A stretch of 6,029 nt of DNA, taken from contig CAMJES010000143.1 in NCBI GenBank assembly GCA_946404705.1, positions 1 through 6,029 on the forward strand, read 5' to 3'. Shown here one piece after another: positions 1-5,727 of this stretch (position 1 is its first letter; the number at the start of each line of letters is the position of its first letter). The notes beneath the pieces were generated by a model. It was not told the DNA's origin, made no database searches, and was given only the letters and a program-made list of their open reading frames with translations. A program made the position numbers and the translations under genes. Origin of the DNA: an uncultured Ruminococcus sp. Its GTDB lineage: Bacteria > Bacillota > Clostridia > Oscillospirales > Ruminococcaceae.

Positions 1-43
1 TCATAGCCGGTGACTGGAGTTCAGACGTGTGCTCTTCCGATCT
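1..43. other. Sequencing adapter remnant (Illumina P7/read-2 side), not genomic
   Basis: Positions 10-43 match, from memory, the whole Illumina TruSeq read-2/index adapter, ending in GCTCTTCCGATCT. The preceding 8 bases at 2-9 (CATAGCCG) sit exactly where an i7 index belongs; their reverse complement, CGGCTATG, is what I recall as TruSeq HT index D709. The base at position 1 fits the end of the P7 flank. Nothing here is biological. Genomic sequence starts at about 44. Confidence 0.97.
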
Positions 44-81
44 TGTTTTTTCAATTTTGATATTGGTTATCCTAACAGTAT

Positions 82-116
82 AAAAAACAGGCAGTTGTTA
101 TTATCAGCTGCCTGTT
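82..116 (-). terminator. Intrinsic terminator closing the lipoprotein operon
   Basis: On the minus strand a perfect 9-bp stem (AACAGGCAG at 116-108 pairing with CTGCCTGTT at 94-86) encloses a 13-nt loop and runs directly into a T-tract (87-82). It lies about 45 nt after the stop of the lipoprotein gene that ends at 163. The plus-strand reading has no T-tract, so it is directional. The remaining genomic bases 44-81 show nothing recognisable. Confidence 0.85.
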
Positions 117-162
117 AAAAATGCTATTGAATGATAGTACGGAATAAATAAGTTGAGCACTT

Positions 163-1086
163 TTATTTCGCAGAAATACTATCAGAAATGAATTTTAATG
201 TGTATTCTATCTCGTAAGGTGTGCTCATTGCCGTTGTATCTGCCGAAACGGGCATGTTAAAATCAAATCCCATAACAGGAATAATAAATTCCGAACCGTT
301 TTCAGTGCTAACAGGCAGCACCTTTTCGCCATTAACCATCATGTAATCATAGCTTGAACTGCTCCATACGATATCAGCAGAGGCCTCTCCGTTTTCAACA
401 GTAAGCTTTGCGGGAGATTGTACCGAAGCACGACCCGAACCGCCCGAAAGTTCAACCTCGACCGTATATTCACCGTCAGCAAGTCCAAGATCGGCAGCCG
501 ATTTTATGAACCCATCTCCGAATGCATCTATCGGCAGAGAATCCGCTCTGAACAGAAGAGTGCGGTCATACCAGATCTCTTTTTTCTTGCTGAAAGCTGC
601 ACAGCTTATACCCGAATCCAGTGCTTCAACGGGAACAGTAAATGTGTGATCTCCATTTTCATCTTCAACAAACGGAATGAAGCTGCTCTCATCGGCTGCA
701 GCTGCTTCATCACCGCTTCCCATAAAAACATAGAGATAGCCTTTGCCGCTCATTGTCATTACAGCGGACATTTTCCCGTCAGACACTGTGAGAGAACACT
801 TTGTGATATTGAACATAGCCGAGCTTGAATCAACCGTAACATCATAAGTACCGTCCTTCAAGCTGCCGGCGTAAATCGGTGTCATACCCTCTTCTACAAC
901 TTCCTCAACGGGAGCAGTCTGTACTTCGCTTTCCGTGGTTTCCGCCTCGGTGATCTTCTCACTTGATACAGTTGTATCTTCCGATGCTGCGCTTTCCTTA
1001 ACAGCGGTGCTTTCCTGTGCTCCGCAGGCGGATAATGTCATCGTAACGATCAGTGCCGAAAGCATAGCAAATAGTTTATTTCTCAT
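163..1086 (-). CDS. Predicted lipoprotein with two beta-rich (NEAT-like?) repeats, function unknown
   Basis: This is a 307-residue exported protein. It has a short basic N-terminus, a hydrophobic segment and a lipobox LSAC (residues 18-21, acylated Cys21), then a T/S/E-rich tether to about residue 70. Two related repeats follow, at about 76-182 and 202-300. Each opens with L-x-DG-x-Y-x-V, continues with a LTV..G/NG strand pair, has an IPV/VPV strand, and ends in an aromatic strand (WYDRTLLF, residues 172-179; YEIEYTLKF, 291-299). The layout resembles NEAT haem-binding domains, and Y291/Y295 form a YxxxY spacing like the NEAT haem-ligand strand, but similarity is by eye only and haem binding is not shown. 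I recall similar repeats in Clostridia lipoproteins of unknown role. The ATG is preceded by CAGGAAG (AGGA 9 nt away). It follows the exported CbiK gene by 72 nt with no clear promoter, so it is probably on the same B12-controlled transcript. A role in tetrapyrrole or corrinoid capture is inference. Confidence 0.85.
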   Translation of the reverse strand: MRNKLFAMLSALIVTMTLSACGAQESTAVKESAASEDTTVSSEKITEAETTESEVQTAPVEEVVEEGMTPIYAGSLKDGTYDVTVDSSSAMFNITKCSLTVSDGKMSAVMTMSGKGYLYVFMGSGDEAAAADESSFIPFVEDENGDHTFTVPVEALDSGISCAAFSKKKEIWYDRTLLFRADSLPIDAFGDGFIKSAADLGLADGEYTVEVELSGGSGRASVQSPAKLTVENGEASADIVWSSSSYDYMMVNGEKVLPVSTENGSEFIIPVMGFDFNMPVSADTTAMSTPYEIEYTLKFISDSISAK

Positions 1087-1108
1087 ATCAACACTTCCTG
1101 TGAAATTT

Positions 1109-1137
1109 ACAAGGGCGGCAGAGAAAGCCGCCCTTGT
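1109..1137 (-). other. Intercistronic hairpin, 11-bp perfect stem, 7-nt loop
   Basis: ACAAGGGCGGC and GCCGCCCTTGT pair perfectly around a 7-nt loop between the two lipoprotein genes. On the minus strand the bases after the stem are AAATTTC, not a U-tract. A canonical intrinsic terminator is therefore unlikely. A partial terminator, an mRNA-stabilising or a processing element that sets the ratio of the two products would fit. The ribosome binding site of the downstream gene begins about 10 nt after the stem. Confidence 0.75.
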
Positions 1138-1158
1138 CCGGTTTATATATTAAATATT

Positions 1159-2229
1159 TTACTCAGCTATGGAATCAATAGCAGCCTTTGCGTGGTCAAC
1201 GTATATCTGGCGGATAGCCTCGTTTTCACCTAGACCTCTGATAAGGCAGACAACCTCATATCCTTCATTCTCAAATTCTGTTTTCCATGAATCTTCCTCA
1301 TCGCTTGCCATATCGTTGTTGGCATGATCGCCTGCAACTACCATAAGAGGTTCAAGAACAACTCTTTTGTAGTTTCCGGCCTGAACCTTTGCAAGAACAT
1401 CATCAAGTGAAGGAACTGCTTCAACTGTGCCTATGAAATAATTTGTATAACCGTCAGCGGTAAGGAGATCCTGCAGCTTCTGATATACAGCATTGGAGTC
1501 AGCCTCTGTACCATGTCCCATAAAGCAGATAGCGGTCTCGCCGTCATCATATTCGGCAGTCCATTCTGTGATTGCCTTTTCAACTCTTGCAAAGTCATCA
1601 TCGGAGGTAAGAAGAGGTTCACCGAATACGACTTTTTCAAAAGCATCTGCATAATTCGAAACTTCTTCCACAATGTCATTGTATTCAAAGCCGTTCATAA
1701 GATGTGTAGGCTGAACGACAATCGTCTTTACGCCATTGTTCACCGCACGTTCCAGAGATGCCTTAACATCGTCAATAAGAAAACCGTCACGTCTGTTTAT
1801 GTGGTCAATAACAATATTTGCTGAAAAACCTCTTCTTACAGAATAATCGGGGAAAGCTGCTTCAAGATCATTTTCGATAGCGCCGATAGTAAGACGGCGA
1901 TTGTCGTTGAAGCTTGTACCAAAGCTGAGAACGAGAAGTTCATTGTCACCGATCTCGTCCTGATTGCGGATATTGTCAAGAGAAGCGTCACCTGTATTGT
2001 AGTTCTCCTCGTCTTCTTCCTCAACCTCTTCTACAGATTCAGCTGTGGTTTCCTCTGCAGCAGCTGTGGTCGTTTCGACTTCGGTGGTGGTTTCGGCAAC
2101 TGCTTCGGTACTGCTCTCGGTAACTGCCGATGTTGTTTCGGCTTCGGCAGTATTATTAGCTGAATTTCCGCAGGCGGTCATAGAAGCAGCCATAACCAAT
2201 GACATAATAATTGCAAGTTTTTTCTTCAT
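1159..2229 (-). CDS. cbiK: Exported lipoprotein sirohydrochlorin cobaltochelatase, CbiK family
   Basis: CbiK enzymes insert Co2+ into sirohydrochlorin in the anaerobic (early-cobalt) B12 pathway. This 356-residue protein has a signal peptide with a lipobox-like MTAC (Cys20), a low-complexity T/E/A tether (about 22-75), and a full chelatase domain from about 97 to the end. The domain starts with LLVLSFGTSF and contains QPTHLMNGFEY (173-183), MGHGTEADS (237-245) and EPLMVVAGDHANND (293-306). Glu182, His239 and His302 align in order and spacing with the Salmonella CbiK metal ligands Glu89, His145 and His207 (57 and 63 residues apart versus 56 and 62), so the site looks intact. The open frame extends 75 codons upstream to 2454, but that part is riboswitch; the ATG at 2229 is chosen because it has GGAGG 8 nt upstream and begins the signal peptide. 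Expression should fall when B12 is plentiful. Export is odd for a cytoplasmic-pathway enzyme; the periplasmic Desulfovibrio CbiK is the known parallel. The true substrate and metal are not known from sequence. Confidence 0.93.
   Translation of the reverse strand: MKKKLAIIMSLVMAASMTACGNSANNTAEAETTSAVTESSTEAVAETTTEVETTTAAAEETTAESVEEVEEEDEENYNTGDASLDNIRNQDEIGDNELLVLSFGTSFNDNRRLTIGAIENDLEAAFPDYSVRRGFSANIVIDHINRRDGFLIDDVKASLERAVNNGVKTIVVQPTHLMNGFEYNDIVEEVSNYADAFEKVVFGEPLLTSDDDFARVEKAITEWTAEYDDGETAICFMGHGTEADSNAVYQKLQDLLTADGYTNYFIGTVEAVPSLDDVLAKVQAGNYKRVVLEPLMVVAGDHANNDMASDEEDSWKTEFENEGYEVVCLIRGLGENEAIRQIYVDHAKAAIDSIAE
2005..2145 (-). repeat. Low-complexity T/E/A-rich tether coding region
   Basis: Codons 29-75 of the exported CbiK encode degenerate runs of Glu, Thr and Ala, such as ETTTEVETTTAAAEETTAES, followed by an acidic stretch. 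This is typical of flexible spacers that hold a lipoprotein domain away from the membrane or through the cell wall. The downstream lipoprotein has a similar but shorter tether. Such DNA is prone to length variation and to spurious plus-strand open frames. Confidence 0.7.
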
Positions 2230-2245
2230 AATAAATTCCTCCAAC
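2230..2245 (-). promoter_or_regulatory. Ribosome binding site fixing the cbiK start
   Basis: The minus strand reads GGAGG, 8 nt, then ATG at 2229. This is a near-ideal Shine-Dalgarno at a normal distance. It settles the start at 2229 rather than at the upstream ATGs at 2454/2451, which lie inside the riboswitch B12 box. Confidence 0.88.
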
Positions 2246-2297
2246 CTGTTTCCGATCGGAGATATTGCATTTGAGCTGATATGCTCTTTCGTAAAAT

Positions 2298-2329
2298 AAA
2301 AAATACCCACTTCATCACTGAAAATGGGC
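2298..2329 (-). terminator. Riboswitch-linked intrinsic terminator (expression platform)
   Basis: On the minus strand GCCCATTTT (2329-2321) pairs with GAAGTGGGT (2313-2305) around a 7-nt loop. The stem has four G-C or strong pairs at its base and some G-U pairs. One A and then TTTTTT (2303-2298) follow. The hairpin sits between the riboswitch aptamer and the cbiK ribosome binding site, as expected for transcriptional attenuation in which bound cobalamin favours termination. I could not identify a convincing antiterminator by eye. Confidence 0.75.
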
Positions 2330-2364
2330 ATAACAAAACAAGCCGTGTTAAAAACAGCTTTTTT

Positions 2365-2640
2365 ACGTACGACCAATACCTCGTGATCTGAAAATAACAA
2401 TATATTATTTTCTGTACTGACAAACGGCAGGTTTCCCGACTTACGGATCATCACACAAAAGCAGCCTTCCCAATTTCTCAGTGACCAAGTTACTTCAGTA
2501 ACTTTAACGCTTTTATGCTTCCCAAATACGGTGACGAGATCGCACAGGATTCACACCTGTTTCCCTTTTAACCTCAGCGCAATGATAAATTCCTACAATG
2601 GATCTCAGAGCCTGCGGCACCGTTCATCTATTAAATTTTG
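2365..2640 (-). promoter_or_regulatory. Cobalamin riboswitch (Cbl class I-like) controlling the exported cbiK
   Basis: Read on the minus strand, the conserved core elements appear in order: GGTGCC near 2623-2618, then TTAAAAGGGAAACAGGTG and GAATCC, then CTCGTCACCGT (cf. the usual CCGCCACTGT), CACTG and GGGAAGGC, GATGA, and the B12 box GTAAGTCGGGAAACCTGCCG (2443-2424). A small peripheral hairpin AAGTTAC-TGAA-GTAACTT lies at 2504-2487. Downstream, GATC and GGTC (2388-2371) form a 4-bp stem whose loop carries ACGAG, complementary to CTCGT (2538-2534) in the L5 position, giving a plausible kissing interaction. Outer boundaries are approximate. AdoCbl versus MeCbl preference cannot be read off, though the peripheral helices suggest the AdoCbl-type class I. 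Confidence 0.95.
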
Positions 2641-2686
2641 AATATTTTTGTCTAAAATGGGTGATGTATACAAAACCACAAATTTA

Positions 2687-2714
2687 ATTATATCATAAAT
2701 ACGGCGGTTTTCAA
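2687..2714 (-). promoter_or_regulatory. Sigma-A-type promoter for the riboswitch/cbiK transcript
   Basis: On the minus strand TTGAAA (2714-2709), a 16-nt spacer and a consensus TATAAT (2692-2687) place transcription start near 2680, about 40 nt before the riboswitch aptamer. Spacing is one short of the ideal 17. It lies about 100 nt after the cbiC stop, so unit 2 has its own promoter; no convincing terminator is visible between cbiC and this promoter (2715-2810). Confidence 0.82.
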
Positions 2715-2810
2715 GTCTTTTTTGCAATAATTATCATTTTATACTAAAGATTTTTCGGTATAAGGCCTCAGATTGTTGATGTTTTTATGATAAATGACAC
2801 TAAACCGAAA

Positions 2811-3449
2811 TTACTGCCGATCCCTTCCGCCGAACATATACAACAGAGCATTACATATTGCAGCCGCAACTGTACTGCCCCCTTTTCTGCCCTTTGCAAC
2901 AATATACGGAACTCCCGAGGACATTATCAGCTCTTTCGATTGAACAACATTTACAAATCCAACAGGGACACCGATAACGAGTGCAGGAATAAACCTTTTA
3001 TTCAAAATTAGCTCATTAAGCCGAATAAGAGCGGTAGGAGCGTTACCCACTGCATATATGACAGGCTTATCAAGTTTTGCAGCCTTATTTACCGAAGCAG
3101 CGGCTCTTGTTGTGCCTGATTCCTTTGCTTCTTTTGCCACATCTTCATCGGACATAAAGCACATTACCTCGCACCCAAGCTTTTTTAGCGCAGAGTTATT
3201 GATGCCCGACTTAGCCATATTAGTATCTGTAACAATAACTGCTCCCGATCTAAGTATTTCGGCGGCAGATTCAATAGCATCGGGTGAAAAGCACAGATTA
3301 TCACAGTATTCAAAATCGGCGGTCGTATGGATCACACGCATAACTATCGGTTTTATATCTTCGGGAATAATTCTGTCCCCGAGTTCACTTTCAATTATTT
3401 CAAAGCTGCGTTTTTCTATATCATCGGGCAGGACATACTCAAGGTTCAA
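2811..3449 (-). CDS. cbiC: Precorrin-8X / cobalt-precorrin-8 methylmutase (CbiC/CobH)
   Basis: This cytoplasmic enzyme moves the C-11 methyl group to C-12 to give hydrogenobyrinic or cobyrinic acid in corrin ring synthesis. The 212 residues match the usual family length. Visible family features are VIHTTADFEY with the catalytic-type His41 (cf. CobH His43), DTNMAKSGI, AVGNAPTAL, GVPVGFVNVVQSKE and a C-terminal KGRKGGSTVAAA segment. The start is a TTG (3447-3449) overlapping the upstream gene's TGA by 4 nt. It is supported by AAAGGGG 8 nt upstream and by lack of any better in-frame ATG. Tight coupling to the adenosyltransferase makes it the last gene of the transporter unit. With a CbiK chelatase next door, the anaerobic (cobalt-precorrin) form of the reaction is the likelier one. 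No other ring-synthesis genes are visible. Confidence 0.95.
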   Translation of the reverse strand: MNLEYVLPDDIEKRSFEIIESELGDRIIPEDIKPIVMRVIHTTADFEYCDNLCFSPDAIESAAEILRSGAVIVTDTNMAKSGINNSALKKLGCEVMCFMSDEDVAKEAKESGTTRAAASVNKAAKLDKPVIYAVGNAPTALIRLNELILNKRFIPALVIGVPVGFVNVVQSKELIMSSGVPYIVAKGRKGGSTVAAAICNALLYMFGGRDRQ

Positions 3450-3955
3450 TATTCTATCCCCTTTCTTGCGGCAATGCCATTTTCATAAGGGTGCTTTACG
3501 CATTTTATATCGCTGATATAATCCGCATTATTAATAAAAATATCGTCGGGATCTCTTCCTGTCAGGATTATTTCAGCGTTTTTCTTTCCGTCAAAAATAA
3601 GCTTCTGCGCTTTCTCACATTCCATAAGACCGTATCTGTATGCAGAATTGAACTCATCAATAATGATCATATCAAAATTGCCGCTAAATGCTTCTTCAAG
3701 TATTTTTTCGTGACACTTTGCAATTTCAGTTTTATCCTCTTCGGTCATATTTTTGAAAAACGGATATTGTCTGTCACAGCGCAGCACCGTTATTTCGGGT
3801 ATAAGCCGCAGAGTATTCAGCTCGGACGTTTCCCCGCCCTTCATAAACTGAACAAAGCATACCCTCATGCCTGCACCCGATGCTCTCAACGCCAGACCAA
3901 GAGAAGCAGTTGTTTTTCCTTTTCCATCTCCGCAGTATATATGCAAACAGCCCAT
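3446..3955 (-). CDS. cobO: ATP:corrinoid adenosyltransferase, CobO/CobA/BtuR family
   Basis: The enzyme transfers the adenosyl group of ATP to cob(I)alamin or cob(I)yrinic acid diamide, both in salvage of imported corrinoids and in de novo synthesis. The 169 residues carry the family P-loop CGDGKGKTT (8-16), VQFMKGG (35-41), Walker B-like MIIIDEFN (96-103), LTGRDP (131-136) and the characteristic C-terminal HPYENGIAARKGIEY (155-169). The ATG at 3955 is chosen: GGAGG lies 5 nt upstream. A TTG four codons earlier (3967) overlaps that ribosome binding site and is unlikely to be used. The gene follows the ABC ATPase stop by 12 nt and overlaps cbiC by 4 nt. Placement after an importer suggests adenosylation of incoming corrinoids, which also supplies the riboswitch ligand. 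Confidence 0.95.
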   Translation of the reverse strand: MGCLHIYCGDGKGKTTASLGLALRASGAGMRVCFVQFMKGGETSELNTLRLIPEITVLRCDRQYPFFKNMTEEDKTEIAKCHEKILEEAFSGNFDMIIIDEFNSAYRYGLMECEKAQKLIFDGKKNAEIILTGRDPDDIFINNADYISDIKCVKHPYENGIAARKGIEY

Positions 3956-3967
3956 ATTGACCTCCAA

Positions 3968-4726
3968 TTATCCAAAGTATTTGTAATAAAGCTCTTCGGG
4001 AATATCATAAAGCTCCATTATATTTTTCGCCGTAAACACATCGGAAGGAGAACCCGAAAGTGATATTTCTCCACCCTTTATGCAAAGCACATTATCCGCA
4101 ATTTTTTCAGCCAGATCCACCTCATGCATTGACAGTATTGCGGCAATACTTTTTTCTTTAACAAGCTTTTTCAGTATCTCAAAAAATGCTATCTTATGAT
4201 GAATATCAAGATACGAAGTCGGTTCATCCAGAATAAGTATCTGCGGCTCCTGGCAGATTGCTCTTGCAAGCATAACACGCTGACGCTGTCCATCGCTTAT
4301 CTCATTGAAATACATATCGGCTATCTCTGTTACAGAAACTGCTTCAATTGCATCATTAACAGCATTTCTATCTTTGTCGGACAGGATACCAAAGCTGCCT
4401 GTATATGGATATCTTCCCGTTTCAACTACCTCACGGCAGGTCATAAGCTCAGGACGAATACGCTCCGTAAGCAAAACGGAAAGCTGTTTGGCCATTTCCT
4501 TATCTGTAATCTCAGAAGCATTCTTTCCGTCTATCATTATCACACCGCCCAGCGGTTCAAGATAGCCTGCAAGTGTTTTAAGCAAGGTTGATTTTCCTGT
4601 ACCGTTGGGACCGATAAGTGTCAATATTTCGCCTTGCCTAATTTCAAAGCCAACGTTATTTATGATTATTTTTTTACCGTAGCCCACCGACAGATTTTCT
4701 GAGGAAATAAGTGTTTCATTTATCAT
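3968..4726 (-). CDS. ABC transporter ATPase, FecE/BtuD/HmuV type
   Basis: This 252-residue nucleotide-binding subunit would power import of a metal chelate or corrinoid. It has Walker A GPNGTGKST (39-47), the signature ISDGQRQRV (143-151, Asp replacing the first Gly of LSGGQ), Walker B ILILDEP (163-169), D-loop SYLD (171-174) and the switch His201 in SMHEVDLA. The usual Q-loop glutamine is absent by eye: the segment reads LSVLLTERI (82-90), with Thr87 where FecE has Gln. I recall this as common in a Firmicutes/Bacteroidetes branch of the family, so not a sign of decay. Its ATG overlaps the permease TGA by 4 nt (4723-4726), with AGGAGG 11 nt upstream. Substrate is not determined by the sequence; corrinoid is favoured by the adjoining adenosyltransferase and cbiC, with iron-siderophore or haem as alternatives. 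Confidence 0.95.
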   Translation of the reverse strand: MINETLISSENLSVGYGKKIIINNVGFEIRQGEILTLIGPNGTGKSTLLKTLAGYLEPLGGVIMIDGKNASEITDKEMAKQLSVLLTERIRPELMTCREVVETGRYPYTGSFGILSDKDRNAVNDAIEAVSVTEIADMYFNEISDGQRQRVMLARAICQEPQILILDEPTSYLDIHHKIAFFEILKKLVKEKSIAAILSMHEVDLAEKIADNVLCIKGGEISLSGSPSDVFTAKNIMELYDIPEELYYKYFG

Positions 4727-5727
4727 AATTCCTGCCGCCTCCTGCTCACCATAATATAAATAACCACAGGTGCGCCAAAAACAGCTGTAACGGTACTTAT
4801 GCTAAGCTCAGTCGGTGCGAATACCGTCCTTGCAATCATATCGCATATCATGCAGAATATGCTTCCGCCAAGGAAACATGCAGGTATCATTACAAGAGGC
4901 TTTGACGTTTTAAACAGCACCCGTATTATGTGCGGAACAGCTATTCCCACAAAGGAAACAGGTCCCGCAAATGCAGTTACAGCAGCAGAAAGAAGCCCCG
5001 AAAGAATTATCAGCATAACACGCAGCAGCTTAATATCAACTCCCATATTCTTTGCATAGCTTTCTCCCAGCATATATGCTCCTATGGGCTTTGAGATGAG
5101 GAGTGAACCTATCAGACCGATCATTACAAAAGCCAAAATCACCTTGACATTATCCATACTTGTTCCCGAAAAAGTACCCACAGACCAGCCGTGAAGATTG
5201 ACAATATCAGAATCGTCCGCAAAAGTTACAAGAAAATCGGTGACCGCCGAGCATATGTAGCTTATCATCACTCCGCAGACCACCAGCATGGACATTTGCT
5301 TGACTTTTCTTGAAATAAGCAGTACAAATCCGAGAGAAATAAGTGAACCGAAAAACGCCGAGATTATCAGAACTGCTGAACTAAGCGCACCTATCATTCC
5401 GACAGAATATATCATAGTTATAGCAACAATGAGCTTTGCTCCCGAAGATACTCCGAGAACAAACGGACCTGCGATAGGATTATGGAAAAAGGTCTGAAGA
5501 AGATAACCCGAAAGAGAAAGCGCTCCCCCGAGAAGAAGTGCCGCCAATGCTCTGGGAATGCGTATTTTCAGCAGTATATCCGATGACGTGTTTCTCTTTC
5601 CCACAAAAGTATCAATTACTTCGGCAAACGTAATATTCGCACTTCCGACAAGTATATTTGCAAAAAGAACAATTATTACACCAAACAAAAGCATGGTAAA
5701 TATAGTGATGCTTCTTTTTCTGCTCAC
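4723..5727 (-). CDS. ABC transporter permease, FecCD/BtuC family
   Basis: This 334-residue polytopic membrane protein is of normal length for the family, which forms ten-helix homodimers translocating corrinoids, haem or ferric siderophores. It starts with a basic SRKR and a first hydrophobic helix (about 7-28). Family signatures are RIPRALAALLLGGALSLSG (56-74), Gln78, NPIAGPFVLGVSSGA (83-97), the cytoplasmic GESYAKNMGVD coupling region and FAGPVSFVGIAVPHIIR near the last third. The GTG start at 5725-5727 overlaps the receptor gene's TGA by 4 nt; an in-frame stop lies three codons upstream, so no earlier start is possible. A weak GGTGA precedes it. The gene's pairing with an adenosyltransferase and cbiC argues for B12 or another corrinoid as cargo, which is inference. 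Confidence 0.95.
   Translation of the reverse strand: MSRKRSITIFTMLLFGVIIVLFANILVGSANITFAEVIDTFVGKRNTSSDILLKIRIPRALAALLLGGALSLSGYLLQTFFHNPIAGPFVLGVSSGAKLIVAITMIYSVGMIGALSSAVLIISAFFGSLISLGFVLLISRKVKQMSMLVVCGVMISYICSAVTDFLVTFADDSDIVNLHGWSVGTFSGTSMDNVKVILAFVMIGLIGSLLISKPIGAYMLGESYAKNMGVDIKLLRVMLIILSGLLSAAVTAFAGPVSFVGIAVPHIIRVLFKTSKPLVMIPACFLGGSIFCMICDMIARTVFAPTELSISTVTAVFGAPVVIYIMVSRRRQEL

Noticed and set aside
163..1086. Calling the repeat lipoprotein a haem-binding NEAT protein
   Set aside because: The resemblance is by eye, the SxxxxY-type contact helix is not clear, and the first repeat lacks a YxxxY strand; only a NEAT-like outline can be claimed.
1087..1158. A separate promoter for the repeat lipoprotein gene
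   Set aside because: AT-rich TATATA-like bases follow the cbiK stop, but no -35 at acceptable spacing pairs with them (TTGATT in the cbiK end gives a poor match).
2340..2360. AAGCTG/CGGCTT hairpin as the riboswitch terminator
   Set aside because: The stem is only 6 bp with a 9-nt loop and is followed by GTTTTG rather than a clean T-tract; the hairpin at 2298-2329 is the better terminator. It may still be part of an alternative fold.
2230..2454. A 75-codon N-terminal extension of the cbiK reading frame starting at ATG 2454
   Set aside because: It translates the B12 box, the L13 hairpin and the terminator of the riboswitch. The ATG at 2229 has a strong ribosome binding site and begins a lipoprotein signal peptide.
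2321..2661. CCCATTTT occurring both in the 5' leader (2661-2654) and in the terminator arm (2328-2321), as an antitermination switch
   Set aside because: The leader copy could in principle compete for the terminator 3' arm, but an 8-nt AT-rich match about 330 nt away is weak and could be chance.
2715..2810. Terminator after cbiC
   Set aside because: TTTCGGT and ACCGAAA can pair but enclose a loop of about 45 nt and are not followed by a U-tract, so I do not call it.
3956..3967. TTG start for the adenosyltransferase at 3967
   Set aside because: The codon lies just upstream of and overlaps the GGAGG region that serves the ATG at 3955, and family proteins begin close to the P-loop as the ATG version does.
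3491..4063. Long plus-strand open frames such as 3491-4063, 3058-3516, 418-828 and 4196-4591
   Set aside because: They lie opposite well-supported minus-strand genes, have no recognisable domains, and show compositions expected of antisense frames.
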